The notes below the pieces were generated by a model that saw nothing but the letters and a program-made list of their open reading frames with translations, did no database searches and was not told where the DNA came from. A program made the position numbers and the translations under genes. DNA of 22,647 nucleotides from Byssothecium circinans (Eukaryota > Ascomycota > Dothideomycetes > Pleosporales > Massarinaceae): NCBI GenBank assembly GCA_010015675.1, contig ML977002.1:50124-72770 (forward strand). Direction: 5' to 3'. The first letter of the stretch is position 1. The number at the start of each line of letters is the position of its first letter. Below, piece after piece: positions 1 to 8,354 of this stretch.

Positions 1-267
1 AAGGGCGGCACTATGGAGTATGGTCCTACAGCAGACCAGAACGGTTCTGAACCGTCAGGAACTGTTCAGAACCGTAAGAGGGCGAGGGTGGAGGGTGAAC
101 GCGAAGTGCGACAACCAGGTGTTCGCCACTGCGGCAACTGCGGTAAGGCTGGGCATAACGCGAGAACGTGTCAAGCAGATGAAGAGGGTTCTTCTGAGTC
201 GGAGGCTAGTACTCAGTTTATCATGTCAAGTAGTGATGCGGACGATAATGGCGATGAAGTTGAGTGA
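1..267 (+). CDS. C-terminal fragment of a DDE1/pogo-like transposase with a CCHC zinc knuckle
   Basis: The frame is open from base 1 to a TGA at 265-267, so this is the last 88 codons of a gene that begins outside the window. It has a basic patch (KRARVEGER) and a zinc knuckle reading C-G-N-C-G-K-A-G-H-N-A-R-T-C, followed by an acidic, serine-rich tail. Fungal pogo-family (CENP-B/Fot-like) transposases often end with such a knuckle, which is thought to help nucleic-acid binding. The stop lies 21 bases before the subterminal repeats, as expected for the 3' end of the transposon's gene. The catalytic domain is not visible, so family assignment rests on the knuckle and the flanking transposon end. 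The methionine at base 13 is internal, not a start. Confidence 0.7.
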   Translation, partial: KGGTMEYGPTADQNGSEPSGTVQNRKRARVEGEREVRQPGVRHCGNCGKAGHNARTCQADEEGSSESEASTQFIMSSSDADDNGDEVE

Positions 268-287
268 GTTGGTGTTGCCAAGGAATC

Positions 288-321
288 GTGGGCGGTTCGG
301 TGGTGTGGGCGGTTCAGTGGT
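288..321 (+). repeat. 17-bp subterminal tandem repeat, 2 copies (family A 3' end)
   Basis: Two copies of GTGGGCGGTTCGGTGGT, the second with one base different, lie directly inside the terminal GCTTTACGT. Read outside-in they match the unit ACCACCGAACCGCCCAC found six times at 22445-22546. They are probably transposase-binding sites (inference). Confidence 0.9.
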
Positions 322-332
322 GCTTTACGTTA

Positions 333-1586
333 AGCTAAATTCACGTGTATTACTTAGAGTCCTTGATAGCTATAGCGTCTCTAGTAGTAGGGGTCCTAGT
401 AAAGTGCGTATATGCATATTAAAGTAATTAAGTACTACCTACGCATTTGAAAGGACTAGCCTTATTGCTTTAAAGGCCTTTTAACAGTTCTAAACTATAA
501 ACACGCTTAAAAACACGTCTTTAAAGGCTAGTAGGAATGCTTCCTTATTAATGTAAAAAACGCGCTATTACGCTAAGCCTTAAATAATATTAGAGTACTT
601 ACGCTTAAGTGGCGAGAATAACACTACATTAAGTGGCTAGAGGATGTGTGATAAGTATAGTAGTATATAGAGCTTATAGTAAGGATCTTATTATTATGAT
701 AATAATCCTTAAAATCTTAATTAAAGTAGCTTTCATAGCCATCTAAAATTAGTAACTAATAGACGCTAATAGTTCTTACCTTTATATCCGCATTAAAGTG
801 CTTTAACTATGTAAGACTAAGCTTATTAGTTATCTATCTATTCTTTAAGACTAAGAGCTTTTAATCGCGTAGTATATTAGCTTCCTAGTACTATAAAGAA
901 ATGTAGACGCATCCTTTATATATAATAAATAGTAGAGTAAATGTACTATTTAAATATATACTCTAGATATCTATTACCTACTCCTTATCGCCTAGCTGAA
1001 CTATTGTAGGCTTTTCTTACTTCTCTAAGCTAGTAACTACTTTTATAGAGCTAACAATACCTATCTAAAAGCTAGTCTTATCAAAGTTATATATATTATT
1101 ATTATGTACGCCGTACTTTACTTTAGTATCCTATATAAGCTTAAACCACGCGCTAACTACCTTAGGATCCTCCTATAGAGCTCTCTAATAGTCCTTTAAA
1201 TAGTTCTAGGCTGTTTATAATAGTTCTAAATAGTTTATAAATTATTTTATTTAGTTAACGCCTACCTTCTTACTACCCCGCTCGCGTAGTAGTTTATTTG
1301 CCATATCTAATACTTTACCTAACGTAGGCGCAAATCCTCGTGAATTAAGGTTAAGGATATATTAGATAAGCGTGTCCTCTTTAGTTAGGGACAGTTTTAA
1401 ATAGTTTAGAACTATATTTAGTTAAAAGGTGATTCTGTTAATGCGGTTAGAGAGGCTCTAATAACGAACGTTAAAAGCTTCAGCAGCGCGTTAGAGGCTT
1501 ATAAATTAGCCTAAATAGTAAGCTTGAAGGGTAAGCTTAATCCTGCCTTCTTATTAAATAAGTAACGCGTTTGTTAGTTAAGGCAT
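333..1586 (-). pseudogene. Decayed DDE1/pogo-like transposase, truncated at its C-terminus
   Basis: On the minus strand an ATG at 1586-1584 begins a stretch that aligns by eye, base by base, with the transposase start at 22585 (both read ATGCCT, then an A-rich stretch, then a shared GAAGGCAG block). Further on, broken by stops, are recognisable pieces: SRGFAPTLGKVLDMANKLLRE (helix-turn-helix region), YNFDKT (first catalytic Asp region), LILDG (second Asp region) and LAFKDVFL near the end. Stops are mostly TAG/TAA where CAG, CAA or TGG would be expected, as RIP produces. It is non-functional. The C-terminal end is lost at the insertion of the family A element at 331-332. Confidence 0.8.
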
Positions 1587-1623
1587 TTTATGATAAGTGT
1601 GGTATTAGTATTGCTAAGGAAAA

Positions 1624-1708
1624 GTAGCCATCTTAATAGTGTGGCCATCTTAATAGTGTGGCCATCTTAATAGTGTGGCCATCTTAATAGTGTAGCCATC
1701 TTAATAGT
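1624..1708 (-). repeat. 17-bp subterminal tandem repeat, 5 copies (family C 5' end)
   Basis: Five head-to-tail units of GTGGCCATCTTAATAGT; the first and last have GTAGCC instead of GTGGCC. They are followed directly by GCTTTACGT and the TA flank. Read outside-in the unit is ACTATTAAGATGGCCAC, with the same length and register as the family A and B units but a different core. Confidence 0.95.
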
Positions 1709-1719
1709 GCTTTACGTTA

Positions 1720-2706
1720 TATATAAGGAGATGAAAGATAGTAACTATATTAATTATAGAAAGAATAGCTATATAGGGCTATATATATAAGGCTTAATAG
1801 AGCTAGTACTAAATAAAATAATTATATAAGGTAATAATACTATAATAATTAGCTTATTATATATTAGATATAGTATAACCTTTCTAATTAGGAAAGTTTA
1901 TAAAAGTGTTAAATACTATAATATTTTTACGTGCTAAAGTAAAAAGTTTTACTAGGTATAAGTATCCTTTTACTACTAAGAAATCTATAGCTTTTTACCT
2001 ACTACCTTTACCTATTTAATCTTAAGAATTTAGAAGGTCTATAGATTAGCCTATAGGATATTAGATAAAAATTTAACTTTCCTAATTAGGAAGGTTTTAA
2101 AAGTGTTAAATACTATAGAATTTTAGACTAAAGAGTAAAGTATTTTATAAGAGCTATAGAATTCTTTTATTACTAAGATATCTACTACTTTTAACCTTTT
2201 ACCTCTACCTTTTTATTCTAAAATCTTAGAAGGTCTATAGATTAGTCTATAATATATTAGATAATAAGTCTACTAATTTTATAGAATATATAATTTCTTA
2301 AATTAATACTATAGTTATCTAATTACTATACCCTACTATAGCTATATAGAAACCTAGCTAGAGGTAATAATATAGTATCTTAATAAGTAGTATGATACTA
2401 TAGATTAAACTACTATACTACTATTATATAAGAAAATAGCCTAGGGCCTCTTATATATCTACTATAATTTTAGTACTATATAAGTATTTATATATTATAA
2501 CTATACCTAGGCTATATATAGCAAGGTATAGATCTTATTTTAGTTCTTTAGTATACTTATTTTTCTCTCCTAAGCTCTAATAGATTTATAGCTAGAAATA
2601 GTAAAGTGTTTTTTTTATAGTAACTAATAATTAAGTACTTCTAATCTAGCTAGAGAATTACCTAATCATCTGACGTTATTAGAAGGCACTCGTATTAAAC
2701 ACGTGA
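1720..2706. other. AT-rich RIP-mutated spacer, no gene seen
   Basis: Apart from the 197-bp tandem duplication there is no open frame of note and no recognisable protein fragment. Composition is strongly TpA-rich until about 2660, where it becomes more balanced just before the intact transposon at 2709. Confidence 0.7.
1861..2253. repeat. Diverged tandem duplication, 2 units of about 197 bp
   Basis: The two units start at about 1861 and 2058, each with ATATTAGATA, and the same word recurs at 2254. Shared internal words, spaced 196-198 bases apart, include CTAATTAGGAA, AAGTGTTAAATACTATA and AGAAGGTCTATAGATTAG. The units differ by substitutions and small indels and have no reading frame. Their nature is unknown. 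Confidence 0.75.
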
Positions 2707-2708
2707 TA

Positions 2709-2778
2709 AGCTAGCCTATATAGATTCCGGCCGCCAGGGGTTTCCGGCCACATCGCCAAATCGGCCACCCCTCAGAAA
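2709..2778 (+). repeat. Left terminal inverted repeat (70 bp) of the intact transposon
   Basis: It begins AGCTAGCCTATATAGATTCC and ends CCCTCAGAAA, and is the exact reverse complement of 4425-4494. It contains internal GGCCACC and CCGGCC motifs. The match stops at 2778. Confidence 0.97.
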
Positions 2779-2811
2779 ATCACGCGTTTTCTCTCCACGC
2801 AACGCATCAAA

Positions 2812-4398
2812 ATGGATAACCGCGAAATCGCAATTCAATCAGCTATTAACGATCTTAATGCTGGCATTTACAAAAGCCAGAGAGCAGCTGCAAAGGCCTA
2901 CGGGATCCCTCGAACAACGTTGCAGGATCGATTACACGGTGCAACCAACGCGCGAACCAGCCATCAATGGATGCAGAAATTGACCCCCCTACAAGAGGAT
3001 TTCCTTGTGGATTGGATCCTCGAAGAGGACGCTCGCGCCTGCCCTCCCTCCCACGCGCGCGTACGAGAAATGGCAAATCGAATCCTGCGGTCGAATGGCA
3101 TAAACGAGCCAGTAGGCAAAATATGGCTATCCTCCTTCCTTAAGCGCAACCCACGCGTCGCCTCTGTTGTGGGTAGGAAGATAGAGGCTGCGAGAGCTGA
3201 GGGAGCAACTCCACAGCAGATCTGCGCGTTTCTTGAGCTCTTTGAGAGGCTGCGTGTAGACCTGGGTATACTAGCTGAGGATACATGGAATATGGACGAG
3301 ACTGGCAAGGCCCTAGGCGTATGTGCAAACACCAGAGTACTCGCGAGTAGTCGAAAAAGGAAGGCTTACTATCAGTCTCCAGAGAATCGCGAGTGGGCGT
3401 CGATAATCGAGTGCGTTTCTGCAACAGGGAGAAAGCTGCGGCTAGGGATCATTTTCAAAGGCAAATACTTGCAGAGCACCTGGTTTCCATCAACTATACC
3501 TGACTGGCTATACGCAACGTCAGAGAATGGCTGGACATCTAACGCGATTGGCGTTGAGTGGCTGCAACGCGTATTTCTGCCAGAAACTGCGCCCGCAGAG
3601 GATCGCTGGAGGATGCTGATTTTGGATGGCCACGGCAGCCATGTGGACCTGGATTTCCTGTGGATCTGCAAGCAGAATAAAGTCAGGTTACTGTTTCTCC
3701 CTGCTCACTCATCTCACGTTCTGCAGCCCCTGGATCTCTCTGTTTTCTCAGTAGTGAAACGATTCTATCGCCAGCAGATCCAGGAGTTATCACACCTAGA
3801 TGATGCCGCGCCAGTCAAAAAGGAACGTTTTATTATTGCCTACAACGCTGCCAGAGAGGCTGCGATTACTGAGAGAGTAATCCGCGCAGGATGGGCTACT
3901 GCAGGCATCTGCCCGTTGAATATTGCGCGCGTTGTCAACTCATCTCAAGTTGCTCAAAGGCCTGTTACCCCCCCTCGCCAGGATCAGGCTCATCTCGCTG
4001 AGAGCTCTCTCTCTACTCCCCATGGCCCTCGGGATCTGTTTATAGCTCGAAGGGCGCTCCACAGCGCTGAGAAATTAAGCCGCAGCGCTCACCAACTGTT
4101 TGAGAAAGCTGGCAAGGCAATTGCAGAGGCAAATACGCGAGCAGCAGAGGCTGAATCAAGGGCTCAGCAATTGCAGGCGCAACTTGAGGCCCTTAGGCCT
4201 CAACAGCCACGAAAGAGGGTTCGCATAGACCCAAATCAACGCTTTGCAGATATAGATACAATCATGATTGCAGTGCAGGCATCTGCGCTTCTACAGGAAG
4301 AAAACGATAACAATTCTAAAGAAAAGGAAGCAGAAAAAGCTGCAGCTGAAATAGCAGCAAAAACTCTGCAATCTATGTGTACAGAGTGGCAATTGTAA
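2812..4398 (+). CDS. Pogo/Fot1-like DDE1 transposase, intact (528 aa)
   Basis: It should cut and paste the surrounding element. Residues about 15-45 form a psq-type helix-turn-helix (SQRAAAKAYGIPRTTLQDRL), and about 55-125 a CENP-B/Tc5-type second DNA-binding domain ending WLSSFLKRNP. Residues about 155-345 form the DDE_1 catalytic domain: Asp162 in NMDETG, Asp272 in LDGHGSH and Asp308 in LQPLD. Asp272 and Asp308 are separated by 35 residues, the DD35D spacing of pogo elements. Residues about 405-465 are alanine/glutamate-rich and predicted coiled coil; a basic KRVR follows. The ATG at 2812 is 33 bases inside the left inverted repeat, and the start AAAATGG is a good fungal context. There is no intron or stop. 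All key residues are present, so it may be active, and it could mobilise non-autonomous copies with the same ends. Confidence 0.95.
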   Translation: MDNREIAIQSAINDLNAGIYKSQRAAAKAYGIPRTTLQDRLHGATNARTSHQWMQKLTPLQEDFLVDWILEEDARACPPSHARVREMANRILRSNGINEPVGKIWLSSFLKRNPRVASVVGRKIEAARAEGATPQQICAFLELFERLRVDLGILAEDTWNMDETGKALGVCANTRVLASSRKRKAYYQSPENREWASIIECVSATGRKLRLGIIFKGKYLQSTWFPSTIPDWLYATSENGWTSNAIGVEWLQRVFLPETAPAEDRWRMLILDGHGSHVDLDFLWICKQNKVRLLFLPAHSSHVLQPLDLSVFSVVKRFYRQQIQELSHLDDAAPVKKERFIIAYNAAREAAITERVIRAGWATAGICPLNIARVVNSSQVAQRPVTPPRQDQAHLAESSLSTPHGPRDLFIARRALHSAEKLSRSAHQLFEKAGKAIAEANTRAAEAESRAQQLQAQLEALRPQQPRKRVRIDPNQRFADIDTIMIAVQASALLQEENDNNSKEKEAEKAAAEIAAKTLQSMCTEWQL

Positions 4399-4424
4399 CT
4401 AGGCTGGCGCAATTATTGCGTTGA

Positions 4425-4494
4425 TTTCTGAGGGGTGGCCGATTTGGCGATGTGGCCGGAAACCCCTGGCGGCCGGAATCTATATAGGCTAGCT
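4425..4494 (-). repeat. Right terminal inverted repeat (70 bp) of the intact transposon
   Basis: Exact reverse complement of 2709-2778. The transposase stop (4396-4398) lies 26 bases before it. TA follows at 4495-4496. Confidence 0.97.
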
Positions 4495-4649
4495 TATCCT
4501 GTTTCAGGAATAGCGCGTTTCTTGTTGTGCAACGTGCCTGCAACTCAGCCACGTATATATAGATAGCTGCCTAAACCGAGTTTTCCTTGTCAATCTTCGT
4601 CTTTTTTGCCTTAGAAATCGAACATTCAACTCTCAGTTCTATTCTGGTA

Positions 4650-5738
4650 ATGAGCGGTGGAACATAGAGAGAATTCCATATCTGGCACGGCGCCACTTTA
4701 CGAACCAATTCAGAGCAATTCCGCAATCTTGGAGATACGTCTTGTCGAGATCCTTCCAACTGACAACATTGATGCACAGCTGGAATGTCGTCTGGAACGT
4801 ACGAATGTCGAAGAGGCAAAGCCATACGAAGCTCTATCCTATACTTGGGGTACTCCAGATTTCTCTGAGGAGATTCTACTCAACGGCCAGTCGTTCAAAG
4901 TCACACCCAATCTCAAATGCGCCTTGTAGTACCTCAGGAAAAAAGATAAAAGTAGGAAGGTATGGATGCTATCTGCATCAACCAAGCACAATCAGCTCTC
5001 ACTGAACGAGCGGCACAAGTCGCCCGTATGCGTGAGGTTTATGTCAATTGCGAAAGAGATATCTTTTGGCTAGGAGACCAACATGACAATGTCGTCCGAA
5101 TGGTGGATGAAATCAATGAGCATTTCGAACTTAGTCCAGAAGCGTTATCCCCTTCGCCAGCACCCACATTACGATCCCACAAAAACCAGCCGGAACCCTC
5201 AAAGACAACGAAAGCTCCTAACAAACGTGGCTTGTTTCTTGCTCTTTCAACCTCGCCTGTATGGATGCGGGTATGGATCATGCAAGAGCTTTGTAGTGCA
5301 CCAAAGATAGTACTACAGTGTGGTGAAACCCGGCTGGATTGGAGGCTCATCGAGACACTCTTGAAAGATCAGCTCAGTCATCAAGATAATATTCCATCTT
5401 CCCGTCTACTTCGAATCAGAGAGGAACGTAGGATATCCGCAACTAAAGATGTCAAAGATTCCCTCATCGGCGTTCTTACAAGATTTCGAAGCTGTCTATC
5501 GACGGATGCGAGAGATAGGGTCTTTGGACTCTTGGGTCTTGCTCGGAATGATGTTGAAATAAAGGTCGACTATACTAAGAGATTTGAAGATGTCTTTATC
5601 GACCTCACAAAAAGCCTGATGGAACCCTGCCGAAATCTCGATATCATGATTGATCGAGAATGGCTCCATTTTCCCGGCAGGGAACGAGACTCAACCAGAT
5701 ATATCGTTTCGCTCCACAATTTAGGTTCCGCTATCTGA
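4650..5738 (+). pseudogene. HET-domain (heterokaryon incompatibility) gene, broken
   Basis: HET proteins trigger cell death when incompatible fungal cells fuse. The family motifs are clear: YEALSYTWG (about 4831-4857), MDAICINQ (4962-4985), ERAAQVARMREVY, PVWMRVWIMQE and RDRVFGLLGLA. At least three defects are visible. No ATG opens the first frame, since a TGA at 4651-4653 precedes the first codons in place of a start. A TAG sits at 4927-4929 inside a conserved stretch (KCAL-stop-YLRKKDK). A frameshift lies between that stop and MDAICINQ, at about 4957-4965. An intron cannot explain the stop and shift, because GT-AG spans there are about 30 bases and would remove conserved residues. The TAG is what a CpA-to-TpA change of CAG would give. 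The frame ends at 5738, within DNA that reads better in another frame. Confidence 0.85.
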
Positions 5739-6061
5739 TCCGTAGATATGCATCCAACCACCATACCTACGGTTCCTTCTTCCAGAAGAACTTTGCATGG
5801 TTGCTGATACTCTTCGCTTACGGCTCGACCTTGCTCTCGGCACTCCAAGTTGGTCTCGCCACAAATGAACTGGGCAGCAATGCTACGTTCCAGGGCGCCG
5901 CATATGGCTTTGCAGTCTTGGCAATTGTCTTTCCACTTTCCATTGCCATATTCATCGGGTTGTTATACGCCGTTCCTTTTGTTTTCTATCTCTTTATAAC
6001 GCTGGTCTATGAAAAGGAGAAGACGCTCAAGAGGAAGAAATGGATAGAGGAAGAAATGTGA
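5700..6061 (+). pseudogene. Two-helix membrane-tail fragment of an unidentified fungal protein
   Basis: Frame 2 from about 5700 to the TGA at 6059-6061 encodes a basic stretch (RFRYLIRRY), then HHTYGSFFQKNF, a first hydrophobic helix (about 5792-5860, FAWLLILFAYGSTLLSAL), a short loop with a possible N-glycosylation site (NAT), and a long hydrophobic stretch (about 5900-6010), followed by a lysine-rich end. From memory, similar tails end a number of uncharacterised fungal proteins; I cannot name the family. The only in-frame ATG (5660) lies inside HET-like sequence, so this is not a free-standing gene. It is either the tail of the same gene after a frameshift, or part of a different gene joined to the HET gene by rearrangement. 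It stops 69 bases before the convergent hydrolase gene ends. Confidence 0.6.
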
Positions 6062-6130
6062 CCATGTGACTTATACAACATCGCTTTGATTTCATCTTCA
6101 AACCGCATGCTGTTCTTTCGCTTCATACCA

Positions 6131-8354
6131 TTAATGCTCAAACCGCTTGGGAATCACTACAGTGGCTTGTTGAGCAAATCTCCTTAGGTGGCCCAGTACC
6201 CTCTCATAATCTTCATCATTCCGATGGAACTTAACCAGGTTGGAATGGTCCCTGTTGATGGCCTCAATGAATCTGACGGTGTTCTCCCACGAACGTCCTT
6301 GAGTTGCAGAATTAACATCTACAAGCACTGCCAATGGACCATCCATGCGCCAGCGACCACCAACCTACGAAGATGTGTTAGTAAGAGCCAGCCATATTCT
6401 CGATCCTACTGAAGGTACTTGCCTTAAGCGCTCCTTTAGATTTCTCGGTTTCGTAAAACGAGATGACTTCGGAATCCCTGAACGTGAACACTTCGTTGAA
6501 GTTATTCACAAGGTTCTGAAGAACTTCTGATCCGTTGCCAAGGGTTTCAAGGAAGTATCTGTTTGGCTGGTCTCCTACCATAGCTATGAGGCTGTCAATA
6601 TTCATGCCTTGATTTGGGGTTCCAAAAAATAGAGCACCGTATGTTGACGTCAAATTTGCGCGATCAGATTCGTCGCCCTTGGCCATGCCCACGAGTGCCT
6701 GCAGAGGAATTAGTGATCTTGGAAAGGCAAGAACTACAGGGTTTTCGATACCTGTTTGATAAGGAGACCCCCAAGGCTGTGTCCGATGAAGACCAGAGGA
6801 ATCTGGGGGCTGGTTCCCTATCCGAGAATAAGTCCCAGTACTGGCGAGCCATTGACGCGATACATACGCTTTCAAAACTCCTAATGCTCCTTAGTCCACT
6901 GCATAACTGCCCAGCAATGGCGCTGATATTCTGAAATGAGGCGCTGTCGAGGAGCCGAGAGTCATGACCGTACACAATAATCCGCGCGCCTTTAAGATCG
7001 CCAGGCAAGGAGTCGCGTAACCACATGTATTGCCCTCCCTTTTGCTTGAATGAACCAAATGCATGGCCTCCAAATCCTGACACGGCTATTATGCTTGATC
7101 AAATCAGCTTGCATCATTGCATGTTGAGAGCACGGTTTAGACTTACTCCATCTTGTGTTCAGACGGGCTCTTGACGGAGTTTAACGGCGTGAACCCCCTA
7201 AAGTGAGTGTCAATTAAGAGATAGAGGACATTTCTACCCTCGACAATAGGCGGATCAGATGCGTCTCGCACGCTAATGTCTGGAGAGAATTCAAAACTCC
7301 ATTCATCTAGGGTTTTGCTTTCGAGAGCGCTCGGTAACTCCAAGAAGGATACTGTCGCCACGTTCTCCTCCCGGTGAAGGCTTGTAGCGAGGGAGCCTAT
7401 CACAACCATATCTGTGCCGAGTTTGCAGACGGAGGACAGAAGCCTTTGTGTCTCTACCACGCCGTATTGAACTGGGATGCCTCTGACTCTGTAGATGGTA
7501 TCCCTTTCAGTGTGCGGTTTTGATTTACGGCACAATTCTGAGAAGGGCGTGATTTGTAACCAATCCGGTTCGTTCAGTTCATTAAACTGGAGTGTACGTG
7601 GAGCGGCTCCTTTGGATGTTTTCCCATTGAACAAGAGAGGATCGTCCTTGGACCACCATGTTGGCGTCAGAATACGGGCAAGTCGACGATTTGATCGGCC
7701 CCCGGAAATAGTAACATTTGCTTCAAAAGGGCCTTCATATTCAACCACTACGCTTAGACCTAACTCGTCCAACAATGGCCAGTTCCCATTCTTGGCGTCA
7801 TTTGTGACTGTCCAGACCGCCTGATGGGGTTTATCACGTCGTGTCGGGATCCACGGCCTTCCTGTGATGCTCGTATCGTGCTCGTCATCTGCATCCGTCG
7901 GCTGCGGCAAAGGGCCGTTGGCGCGGTTGATATCGTCCCAGTACAACTTTTCAATTTCCCATCTACGAGCCCGCCGCTTAACGGAGGAGTAGCCGTGCAC
8001 CTTATAGGGCGTGAGGCAACGGACGATTGGATGATCGGCATTCTCATGTGTTGATGATACAGATTTCCTGAAGGATATTGAGATATCGAAGTGTTCAAAG
8101 TGAGGTCGTCGATCTGCTAGCCTGAAGTAGAACTTCATCGCCAGTAGACACGCTGGACAACCGTTCCACAGCCCATATCCTACTTGTTGCACCTCGCCTA
8201 CAACGCTTAGCCCTATATCCTTCACCTCGCGGTTCGTTACGATCGTCCTAATGTCATTTTGATAGTTCTTCTGACCGAGTTCCGACTCTGCAGGGTCCGG
8301 GGTGAGGTCCGCTGAGCGTGTTTCGTAGGACTGAAGCACGTTGTCAGGTGTCAT
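6131..8354 (-). CDS. Alpha/beta-hydrolase (STAND-associated lipase-like) protein, 669 aa, 5 exons
   Basis: Exons, all on the minus strand: 8354-7147, 7093-6868, 6817-6752, 6698-6423, 6364-6131. Introns are 53, 50, 53 and 58 nt. Three are GT-AG and the last is GC-AG (AAG|GCAAGT, branch CTAAC, CGTAG). Phases fit throughout and restore the conserved blocks. Residues 1-280 are a beta-rich region of unknown function with a motif around GLWNGCPACL. Residues 286-350 (YRVRGIP ... VATVSF) look like the RRM-like linker that precedes lipase domains in fungal NLR-type proteins. Residues 381-660 form the hydrolase: IDTHFRGFTPL, VSGFGGHAFGSF, MWLRDSLP, IPLVFIGHSLGGLL (nucleophile Ser492), YGALFFGTPNQGM, ISFYETEKS, LVDVNSAT and NRDHSNLVKF (candidate catalytic His632). 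No NACHT/NB-ARC or repeat domain follows, so it resembles the effector part of a STAND protein on its own. Family members probably act on lipids; the substrate is unknown. It is transcribed divergently from the CHAT gene. Confidence 0.85.

Larger units (their letters stand above)
1..330 (+). mobile_element. 3' end of a pogo-like transposon (family A), cut by the window edge
   Basis: The segment holds the end of a transposase reading frame, then two 17-bp subterminal repeats, then the terminal sequence GCTTTACGT followed by TA at 331-332. The same end in inverted form opens the element at 22436, so both are copies of one family lying in the same orientation. GC content is normal and there is no RIP signature, so this copy is young. 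It lies inside the older minus-strand family C element that continues from 333, so this is a nested insertion. The TA flank is the Tc1/mariner target-site rule. The element body is outside the window. Confidence 0.85.
333..1717 (-). mobile_element. RIP-mutated pogo-like transposon (family C), interrupted by the family A copy
   Basis: The 5' end is on the right: ACGTAAAGC (1709-1717, minus strand) followed by TA at 1718-1719, then five 17-bp repeats, then a decayed transposase gene running leftwards. At 331-332 the sequence is broken by the TA-flanked insertion of the family A element, so the rest of family C should lie beyond the left window edge. CpA/TpG depletion and many TAG/TAA codons show RIP. 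It shares the terminal ACGTAAAGC and the 17-bp repeat architecture with family A but has a different repeat sequence, so it is a related but separate family. Confidence 0.8.
2709..4494 (+). mobile_element. Complete pogo-type (Fot1-like) DNA transposon, 1,786 bp
   Basis: The element has perfect 70-bp terminal inverted repeats (2709-2778 and 4425-4494), is flanked by TA on both sides (2707-2708 and 4495-4496), and carries one uninterrupted transposase gene. The identical repeats, intact gene and absence of RIP in a RIP-scarred neighbourhood all point to a recent arrival. The two bases outside each TA also mirror each other (GA left, TC right), so the inverted match runs to 74 bp including TA; I read the TA as the duplicated target because that is the superfamily rule. 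It belongs to a different family from the ACGTA-ended elements elsewhere in the window. Confidence 0.95.

Noticed and set aside
20..427. 135-codon frame overlapping the transposase tail
   Set aside because: It is an out-of-frame shadow of the zinc-knuckle frame and runs through the transposon end into AT-rich DNA.
4926..4955. A 30-nt intron explaining the TAG in the HET gene
   Set aside because: Too short for fungal splicing, and it would remove the conserved YLRKKDK stretch.
6664..7083. Separate small minus-strand genes in the hydrolase region, or a broken pseudogene
   Set aside because: Three further introns with good signals join the pieces in phase into one conserved hydrolase domain, so the gene is whole.
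7086..7087. AG nearest the consensus as acceptor of the first hydrolase intron
   Set aside because: It gives a frame without VSGFGGHAFGSF; the AG at 7095-7094, ten bases after a CTGAT branch site, restores it.
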